From Oscillospiraceae bacterium (GTDB lineage Bacteria > Bacillota > Clostridia > Oscillospirales > Acutalibacteraceae): 36,718 nucleotides of DNA. Position numbers and translations under genes: made by a program. Where the stretch lies: the NCBI GenBank assembly GCA_031267965.1, contig JAIRYC010000031.1:1-36718 (forward strand). Reading direction: 5' to 3'. The notes beneath the pieces were generated by a model. That model searched no databases, was not told the DNA's origin, and saw nothing but the letters and a program-made list of their open reading frames with translations. Below, in pieces: positions 17,783 through 23,518 of the stretch; the first letter of the stretch is position 1, and each line of letters begins with the position of its first letter.

Positions 17783-18179
17783 CTTCCCCTCCAAAGCCGC
17801 CATCGAGGCGCGGAAAGCGCGGTATACTCCGGGCAGTCGCGTGGAACTCATCAGCATGGATGACCCGTATACCAACCTCAAGCTCGGAGACCTGGGATTT
17901 GTAACAGCGGTCGATGATATCGGCACGGTTTTCGTGAAATGGGATAACGGCTCAAGTCTTGGCGCAGCCTACGGTGACCAAATCCGTCTTGCGCCATATA
18001 TTTCTGACGAATTGCTGGCAGAAATTAAGGCGGTGCAAATTTCGGCTGAGACAAATATGTTCGATGTCAAAACGGTTTTCGAGATTGCCGTGCGCGAGGG
18101 CTACTACCTTCTGGTAGATTTCGTATTCACCGACACCAAACGCTACAGCACCTTCATTCTCACAGGCAACCGCGGATAA
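17775..18179 (+). CDS. DUF4314 domain protein
   Basis: This 134-residue protein has a DUF4314-type N-terminal domain of about 75 residues (FPSKAAIEARKARYTPGSRVELISMDDP, then DDIGTVFVKWDNGSSL), which looks like a small beta-barrel fold. The C-terminal part (about 80-134) is extra and ends VFTDTKRYSTFILTGNRG. The ATG lies inside the end of the preceding gene, with GGAGG ten bases upstream, so the two are translated together. Such proteins are common accessory genes of integrative and conjugative elements; no activity is known. Confidence 0.8.
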   Translation: MNNFPSKAAIEARKARYTPGSRVELISMDDPYTNLKLGDLGFVTAVDDIGTVFVKWDNGSSLGAAYGDQIRLAPYISDELLAEIKAVQISAETNMFDVKTVFEIAVREGYYLLVDFVFTDTKRYSTFILTGNRG

Positions 18180-18294
18180 GACAGCAATCAACCCGGCAAC
18201 GCTCCAATAGTGGGGGCTGTTGCTGCTATGTTCTGTAGTTAATGCGATGGCGGGAAATGAGAAATGTATCTGTCTGTTTTAATTCCTATGCGAC

Positions 18295-18323
18295 TTGAAT
18301 CGTGAGTTTTTTTGTGGTATGAT
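18295..18323 (+). promoter_or_regulatory. Promoter upstream of the VOC-nitroreductase gene
   Basis: TTGAAT (18295-18300) and TATGAT (18318-18323) with a 17-base spacer, about 65 bases before the chosen ATG. The stretch 18180-18294 upstream shows no gene. Confidence 0.6.
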
Positions 18324-18391
18324 ATGTAAGGAGTTTTGTGCGCTTTTGGATGGTGCTATATGATTTGATTCAACAGAGGGAGATGAGCCTA

Positions 18392-19316
18392 ATGTCATTC
18401 GATGTATTTTTGAATTTTGACGGAGATTGCCGCGCTGCACTGGATTTTTACGCCGATGTGTTTCTAACAGGAAAACCTGCTGGGCTGATGACATATGGAC
18501 AGAGTCCAAACGGTTGTTCCGTCGCTGACAAAGACCGTATTCTATATGCAAGTTTGCCGATATTCGGGCACAGCCTTATGTTTTCAGACTGCCCCTCAGG
18601 CGAACAGTATGTCAAAGGTAGCAATGTTGCTCTAACATTGGGCAGCGATAACACTGATGAAATTCACAGAATTTTTGTGGCGATGTCGGTCGGCGGCGAG
18701 ATATTCATGCCACTGGAAAAGACATTCTTCAGCGAGCTATATGGGATGGTGCGGGATAAGTTTGACATAACATGGCAGTTGAGCCTGACTGCATTTGAAG
18801 GAGCAACATCATCATTCAATGAACTCGCCAATGCACGCTATTCTGTGCGCAGCTTCAAGCTACATCCAATAGGAGATGAAAAGATAGCGGCAATTCTCGA
18901 AGCCGGGCGTATTGCGCCCACTGCTTGCAACTATCAACCTCAACGGATAAAAGTTATCACAGGTGGCGATTTGGAGAAGGTTGACGCATGCTCTCCCTGC
19001 CGTTTCGGCGCTCCGACTGTTCTGCTGGTTTGCTATGATAAAAATATCAGCGCCAAACGCAGCAGTTTTGATAATAAAGAATTAGGCGAAATTGACGTAA
19101 GCATTGTAACCACTCATCTGATGTTTGCCGCGCACGAGCAAGGACTTGGCTCTTGCTGGGTGGCTCATTTTTAATCCTGATAAGATTGCAGAACTTTTTG
19201 CTTTGCCTAACAATATAGTGCCTATTGCGCTGTTGCCTATTGGATATCCTGCTGATGATGCCAAGCCCGCAGCGATGCATACAACGAAAAATAAGCTAGG
19301 GGATATCTTGCTGTGA
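18392..19316 (+). pseudogene. VOC (PhnB-like) / nitroreductase fusion with one frameshift
   Basis: The first part (about residues 1-130: MSFDVFLNFDGDCRAALDFYADVF, RILYASLPIFGHSLMFSDC) is a glyoxalase/PhnB-type VOC domain. The second (from about 140: FNELANARYSVRSF, EAGRIAPTACNYQPQRIKVI, THLMFAAHEQGLGSCWVAHF) is an FMN-dependent nitroreductase domain. The frame stops at 19172-19174, yet the next frame continues as NPDKIAELFALPNNIVPIALLPIGYP to a stop at 19314-19316. Removing one T from the TTTTT run near 19168-19172 restores a roughly 307-residue protein. I start at 18392 because the family begins at this residue and GGGAG is well spaced; ATG 18383 is the alternative. The domain pairing is unusual and could serve reductive detoxification. 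Confidence 0.8.
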
Positions 19317-19366
19317 GCAAGCCCAATCTATTAATATTCTGCTTGGAGAGAAGAGGTTGCTCGCGC

Positions 19367-19528
19367 ATGGTTAATGTTCCAAAACTTCTGGTTCGCATTG
19401 GTACTCGACCGGAAGTAATCAAAATGAGTCAGTTTATCTTGGCGGCAAAGCGCGATCCTTCGATTGAGTGCTTAGTTTGCGCTAACCCAGCCGCAAAGGC
19501 GCGAAAAAATTTTCAAGAAAAAAGCTAA
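19367..19528 (+). pseudogene. 5' fragment of a UDP-GlcNAc 2-epimerase (wecB-like)
   Basis: The reading frame MVNVPKLLVRIGTRPEVIKMSQFILAAKRDPSIECLVC matches the start of UDP-N-acetylglucosamine 2-epimerases, including the IGTRPE-IKM signature. After about 45 residues it becomes unrelated (NPAAKARKNFQEKS) and stops. Intact enzymes are about 370 residues. GAGG lies upstream of the ATG. This is a gene remnant just before the peroxidase operon promoter, and it should not be active. Confidence 0.65.
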
Positions 19529-19534
19529 AACCCC

Positions 19535-19564
19535 TTGACAAAGCAAATTATATTGTGTATAATT
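19535..19564 (+). promoter_or_regulatory. Consensus promoter with OhrR/MarR-like operator for the peroxidase operon
   Basis: TTGACA (19535-19540) and TATAAT (19558-19563) are perfect consensus with a 17-base spacer. A palindrome AATTATA-5-TATAATT covers 19546-19564 and overlaps the -10 box. A/T-rich dyads of this kind are typical MarR/OhrR operators, and an OhrR-like gene is the fourth gene of the operon, which suggests autoregulation. Confidence 0.8.
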
Positions 19565-19597
19565 AAATTGAGAAAAATATAAATCGGAGGTAACAGT

Positions 19598-20080
19598 ATG
19601 GGCATTTATGATTTTAGCGTCAAAAACGCAAGCGGGGCCGATGTCAGTCTGTCCGAATACAAGGGCAAGGTGTTATTGGTGGTAAACACCGCTACAAAAT
19701 GCGGCTTCACACCCCAGTACGCGGGACTTCAAGAATTGTACGCCAAGTACAAAGACGAGGGCTTTGAGATACTGGATTTTCCGTGCAACCAATTTGGTAA
19801 TCAAGCCCCCGGCACGAATGAGGAAATCAAGAGCTTCTGCACGGGACGATTTGGTATCACTTTCAGGCAGTTTATGAAAATCGATGTCAACGGCGAAAAT
19901 GCAAGTCCCCTGTATGAATGGCTCAAAGAGCAGAAAAGCGGCATAGGCAGCAAGAATATTAAGTGGAATTTCACCAAATTCCTTGTGAACAAAAACGGTG
20001 AAGTGATAGGTCGTTTCGGGTCAACAAAAACGCCTGCCGCTTTGGCTAAAGAAATAGAAAGGCTATTGGGTAAAGCGTAA
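19598..20080 (+). CDS. Glutathione peroxidase family protein (Cys type)
   Basis: This 160-residue protein reduces hydrogen peroxide and organic hydroperoxides, probably with thioredoxin as reductant, as most bacterial cysteine-type members do. The active site is NTATKCGFTPQY with Cys35 where animal enzymes have selenocysteine; no in-frame TGA is present. The second conserved block FPCNQFGNQAPGTNEEI supplies Cys63 and Gln69, and KNIKWNFTKFLV holds the catalytic Trp and Asn. Length is normal for the family. GGAGG is well placed before the ATG. It is the first gene of a four- or five-gene operon, and its stop overlaps the next ATG. Confidence 0.95.
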   Translation: MGIYDFSVKNASGADVSLSEYKGKVLLVVNTATKCGFTPQYAGLQELYAKYKDEGFEILDFPCNQFGNQAPGTNEEIKSFCTGRFGITFRQFMKIDVNGENASPLYEWLKEQKSGIGSKNIKWNFTKFLVNKNGEVIGRFGSTKTPAALAKEIERLLGKA

Positions 20081-20349
20081 TGAAATACAGCTATAAGACA
20101 AAAAGAACTTGCTCCTCAAAAATCAGCTTTGATTTGGATGATGATATTGTCAGCAGTATTGTATTTACGAACGGCTGCGAAGGCAATCTGCAAACCATAC
20201 AAAGGTTGCTGGACGGTTGCACGGTCGAGCAAATCGAAGAAAAATGCGGCGGTATCCAGTGCGGTATGCGCGGCACGTCCTGTGCTGACCAGCTTTCGGT
20301 TGCCGTCAGGAAAGCCTATAATAAATCATTAAAAGGAGAAGCAATATGA
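20080..20349 (+). CDS. TSCPD domain protein (TIGR03905-like)
   Basis: This 89-residue protein resembles the small TSCPD proteins related to the C-terminal domain of NrdJ ribonucleotide reductases. It has conserved Cys residues in FTNGCEGNL, LLDGCTVEQI, KCGGIQCGMRGTSCADQL. It may bind a metal. It starts at a TAATG overlap with the peroxidase gene and ends in an ATATGA overlap with the flavodoxin gene. Its precise role is unknown; the company of redox genes suggests thiol or metal chemistry. Confidence 0.85.
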   Translation: MKYSYKTKRTCSSKISFDLDDDIVSSIVFTNGCEGNLQTIQRLLDGCTVEQIEEKCGGIQCGMRGTSCADQLSVAVRKAYNKSLKGEAI

Positions 20350-20750
20350 AAATCGAAGTGAGATATTTAAGCAAATCCGGCAACACCGCAAAGGTTGCTG
20401 AATCAATCGCCAAGGCGGTAAATGTTAGTGCGGAGCCGATTACAGTTCCTGTTTCTGATGATACCGATTTGCTCTTTTTAGGCGGAGCGACCTATGCGTT
20501 CGGTATCGACGATAAAATGAAGCAGTATGTATCAGGACTACCGCAGACCGTAAAATGTGTGGCTGTGTTTACCACGAGCGCGATTGTAAAATCAGCTTTT
20601 GGGCAAATACAACAAGCTTTGGAAGATCGCGGAATCAAGGTTGCCGACAGAGCGTTCTATTGTCGCGGCGAATTTAGGGTTATGCACAAAGGGCGTCCAA
20701 ATTCTGACGATTTGAAAAAAGCCGGAGAATTTGCAAAGACAGTGATTTAA
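20346..20750 (+). CDS. Flavodoxin family protein
   Basis: This 134-residue protein has the flavodoxin-like FMN phosphate-binding loop at its N-terminus (YLSKSGNTAKVAESIA) and a typical LLFLGGATYAFGIDDKMKQYV strand-loop. It should be a cytoplasmic FMN electron carrier. AAGGAG lies 6 bases before the ATG, inside the TSCPD gene. In this operon it is a plausible electron donor for the radical SAM enzyme or a reductase, which is inference. Confidence 0.85.
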   Translation: MKIEVRYLSKSGNTAKVAESIAKAVNVSAEPITVPVSDDTDLLFLGGATYAFGIDDKMKQYVSGLPQTVKCVAVFTTSAIVKSAFGQIQQALEDRGIKVADRAFYCRGEFRVMHKGRPNSDDLKKAGEFAKTVI

Positions 20751-20751
20751 A

Positions 20752-21189
20752 ATGGAATATGATGTTTTGAAACTGAGCAATCAGCTTTGCTTTCCGCTCT
20801 ATGCCTGTTCGCGGGAAATCGTGAAAAAGTATAAGCCGTTTCTCGATGAAATCGGGCTGACTTACACGCAGTATATCGCCATGATGGTGATGTGGGAAAA
20901 GAAAACGGTCAATGTCAAAACGCTTGGCGAGTGTCTTTATCTTGATTCGGGAACGCTGACGCCGCTTCTCAAAAAGTTAGAGGCGGCGGGGCTTGTAACC
21001 CGCGAACGCTCGGAGAAGGACGAACGCAATCTCGTTATCGGCATCACGGAAAAAGGCGAATCCTTGAAGGAACCAGCAAAGACTGTTCCCGAAAAAATGG
21101 CTTCCTGTATGAATCTAAGCATGGAAGAGGTGAGCACTCTTTATTCCTTGCTCTATAAAATATTGAAAGCAGACGAGGTGTGCGAATGA
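20752..21189 (+). CDS. ohrR: MarR-family organic peroxide sensor (OhrR-like)
   Basis: This 145-residue winged-helix repressor has the OhrR N-terminal signature LSNQLCFPLYACSREIVK, with Cys13 in the position of the peroxide-sensing cysteine of OhrR (Cys15 in Bacillus subtilis). It also has the wing region SGTLTPLLKKLEAAGLVTRERSEKDERNL. Oxidation of the cysteine releases it from DNA. The gene lies inside the peroxidase operon, and the operon promoter carries a matching A/T-rich dyad, so self-repression relieved by hydroperoxide is likely. The end overlaps the radical SAM ATG. Confidence 0.9.
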   Translation: MEYDVLKLSNQLCFPLYACSREIVKKYKPFLDEIGLTYTQYIAMMVMWEKKTVNVKTLGECLYLDSGTLTPLLKKLEAAGLVTRERSEKDERNLVIGITEKGESLKEPAKTVPEKMASCMNLSMEEVSTLYSLLYKILKADEVCE

Positions 21190-22136
21190 AGCCTCATCAA
21201 ACATTGTTCGCGGGCAATATAGACGTTTCGTTGAAAACCGCCGCAAGTCTATTATCCTCTTATCCCGCGTCCGGGGCTGCTTTTTTGCGCCTTTCAAAAG
21301 GACTTAAAAAGGCACAGGCAATCCGGGAAAAGCAAACATCAGAAGGAATGGAAATCCTGCCGCTGATGATTTTAAGCACGACAGAGACGTGCAATCTCGC
21401 CTGTGCCGGATGTTACGCCTGCCCCGCTAACCGCAAGCCGGATGACGAGCTTTCCGACGTGCGTATTGCTGAAATCCTTGACGAAGCATTCGATTTGGGT
21501 GTCAGCATTGTCATGCTGGCGGGCGGCGAGCCGCTGTTATCCCACGGCTGGATGGACGCTTTAGCCGTACATAACGAAATGGTAGGCGTTGTATTTACCA
21601 ACGGTACGCTGTTTGATAAAAACCGCGTGGCGTGGTTTGATAAGTACCGTCACATTTTCCCGACTTTCAGCATTGAGGGCGACGAAACACAGACCGATAC
21701 CCGGCGCGGCGCGGGCGTATATGCAAAGGTGCAGGTTGCCATGTCAGGCCTTCATAAAAACGGTGTTCCTTTTGGCATATCCGTGACGGCCACAAGCGAG
21801 AACATTGACAGCATTTTGAATGATGAATTTACCGCAGAATATATCGGCAAAGGTTGCCGCTTGTTTGTATTTCCCGAATATGTCCCGGTGGAGTCGGGCG
21901 GCGAACCAATGGCCCTTTCGAGGGCCGAAAAAAGGCGGCTGAACGAATATGCAACGCTAAGTACGAAAAAGTATCCCGCACTGTTTATCCCGTTTCCCGG
22001 CGACGAGGAACAATTCGGAGGATGCTTGGCTGCGGGGCGCAGTTTTATGGCTTCCGCGTCTGTTCGTCATTTTTGGAACAGCCCTCGGCGGGGAGCGCGA
22101 TGTTTGCCCTCTCGCCGCGCAGTTTCAAGGACGTGA
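21186..22136 (+). CDS. Radical SAM protein, C-terminus replaced by unrelated sequence
   Basis: The cluster-binding motif TETCNLACAGCYACP gives Cys69, Cys73 and Cys76 for the [4Fe-4S] site, followed by the SAM-binding motif MLAGGEPLL (about 118). About 285 residues look native, up to FGGCLAAGR, a block that in relatives precedes a C-terminal Cys-containing domain. Beyond about 22040 the frame reads out-of-frame through an ATPase gene fragment and stops at 22136. The start at 21186 overlaps the ohrR stop and follows GAGG. The substrate is unknown. The loss of the C-terminal segment, which in such proteins often holds an auxiliary Cys, may have inactivated it. Confidence 0.8.
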   Translation: MKPHQTLFAGNIDVSLKTAASLLSSYPASGAAFLRLSKGLKKAQAIREKQTSEGMEILPLMILSTTETCNLACAGCYACPANRKPDDELSDVRIAEILDEAFDLGVSIVMLAGGEPLLSHGWMDALAVHNEMVGVVFTNGTLFDKNRVAWFDKYRHIFPTFSIEGDETQTDTRRGAGVYAKVQVAMSGLHKNGVPFGISVTATSENIDSILNDEFTAEYIGKGCRLFVFPEYVPVESGGEPMALSRAEKRRLNEYATLSTKKYPALFIPFPGDEEQFGGCLAAGRSFMASASVRHFWNSPRRGARCLPSRRAVSRT

Positions 22137-22525
22137 ACGGCGTAATGGCTGTGCCGGACAAAGGGTTCAAGCTGACTACGGAGGTTCTGCGCCGAAAGCC
22201 CGACTCCACCTTGGCGTGATATGAGGATTTCCGCGATGACGACGCTCTCTCTGCCAACAAAAAGCGGTTTGATGACCTCAAAGACCGCTTTATCAAGGCG
22301 GGGCTACTCGACCGAAACAACCAAGACGAGGTGACAACGGCGGTGGAGGGTTGCTATCCCTTGCGCCCTGTTTCCACCTTCATCTTGCCACGCCTTTCTG
22401 AGAAAGTAGCGCAGAATGAGCGCATATTATTTACATTCTTGTCCGCTGACGATAGATTCACTCTCTCAGCTTTTATTCGTTCTACGAGAGAGGGTTTTGC
22501 CCTGCTAACACCTTGTCAAGGGTAA
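22050..22525 (+). pseudogene. Internal fragment of a large defence-type P-loop ATPase
   Basis: A frame different from the radical SAM frame reads SAMFALSPRSFKDVNGV, then after an in-frame TGA at 22217-22219 continues KKRFDDLKDRFIKAGLLDR, GCYPLRPVSTFILPRLSEK, VAQNERILFTFLSADD and ends at a stop at 22525. The YPLxPxxxFxLPRLSExVAQNERxLFTFLS pattern is typical of very large (over 1000 aa) ATPases of BREX-C/PglY-like and related defence loci. No start, Walker A or C-terminus is present, so only the middle survives. I am confident it is an ATPase remnant but not of the exact family. Confidence 0.6.
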
Positions 22526-22586
22526 ATAACTCTGGCAAGACACGTCTAGGTTGCTGCGCTGAGGCGCCCTTTGTTTTAAACATGGA

Positions 22587-23009
22587 CTACCAATCCATAA
22601 TATTTAGCCCCGTGTCAGGGCAAACCCTTCTGTTGACATCGCCCGGCAGTGTGCGCACAAAGATTTCAGCCGTCGCACCCACAAGCAGCTCATTTAGGTG
22701 CCCGGCAAGAAAAGTACCCGTCACCGGATTTGCCAGCAGCGCGTGTATGTGCAGGTATGGTTTTCCGTCTTGGCGGGTCAGGTTCCCGGTGAACGAAACC
22801 GCTTCCAGAAATTCCGTTGAATGCACCGATCGATATGATTTTGCCGCTGGGTCGAAAATACCCACCGTTACAGATTTTGAGGCGCCAAGTCCGCTGATTT
22901 CTGCCGTGTGGACATCCTCCGTTGCCGCCAGATCCAGCAGGCTTTGGATAAGGTCATCACCAATTTCCAGGCGGACGACATAGCTTTCGGCAATTTTTTT
23001 GTACTGCAT
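22587..23009 (-). CDS. PPC (DUF296) domain DNA-binding-type protein
   Basis: This 140-residue single-domain protein matches the PCC/PPC family: an N-terminal SYVVRLEIGDDLIQSLLDLA, a GLGASKSVTVGIFDP block and the metal-site motif YLHIHALLANPVTGTFLAGHL. Bacterial members form trimers and are usually stand-alone; plant homologues carry AT-hooks, which are absent here. AAGGGA precedes the ATG. It is followed (3') by nothing on its strand and preceded by a dead HAD gene, so it may once have been part of a small operon. Its function in bacteria is not established. Confidence 0.85.
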   Translation of the reverse strand: MQYKKIAESYVVRLEIGDDLIQSLLDLAATEDVHTAEISGLGASKSVTVGIFDPAAKSYRSVHSTEFLEAVSFTGNLTRQDGKPYLHIHALLANPVTGTFLAGHLNELLVGATAEIFVRTLPGDVNRRVCPDTGLNIMDW

Positions 23010-23029
23010 GGTATACTCCCTTATGTGTT

Positions 23030-23371
23030 TTAAATCCGAGTGAGATATTCCCGCGACGCAAGGCCTCGTAGCACATGCGCTTCCAAGATTTTTTAAACAA
23101 TCTGAGCATCATTGCCACTAAAATAATGCGAATGTATAACTTTACGTGTTGCATTGTTTAAGATAAAAGCATCGTTACAACAGACAACTGGGAACGAGGC
23201 ATTCAGTCTACTTGTCACCTTTTGCGCCGTTACGAGCAAGCGTGCGGTTGCGTAGGAAAATCATCCGCCCTGCGATACAAAATGATTGGCGGTATTGGCC
23301 GTATATTCTGAAATCATCTCGTCAGAATGAATCAGCGTGCCATCCAAATCAGACAGGTATAGGATGTTTAT
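23030..23371 (-). pseudogene. Degraded Cof-type HAD phosphatase (HAD-IIB)
   Basis: Translation of the minus strand from 23371 gives NILYLSDLDGTLIHSDEMIS, the HAD motif I with both Asp residues, then NHFVSQGG, a TGA where relatives have Arg, FSYATARLLV, FPVVCCNDAFILNN, a TAA in DAQIV*KILEAHVL and a stop at 23032-23030. The start codon position reads ATA after a GAGGTG site, so the ATG also appears lost. Intact proteins are about 260-280 residues, so the C-terminal two thirds are gone. Several independent lesions show a true pseudogene. The bases 23372-23518 beyond it show no gene. Confidence 0.75.
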
Positions 23372-23518
23372 GCTGCACCTCGCGGTTACTTTTGGAGAAT
23401 ATGTTGTACACTGCTACGGAATTATCCCCCGCAACGCAAGGCTTTACACGGCCAAATCAACCTTGTCGCAAGGCAGATGAGATCATCTCCGCACATGTGG
23501 GGCACTTTCAGCGAGTCA

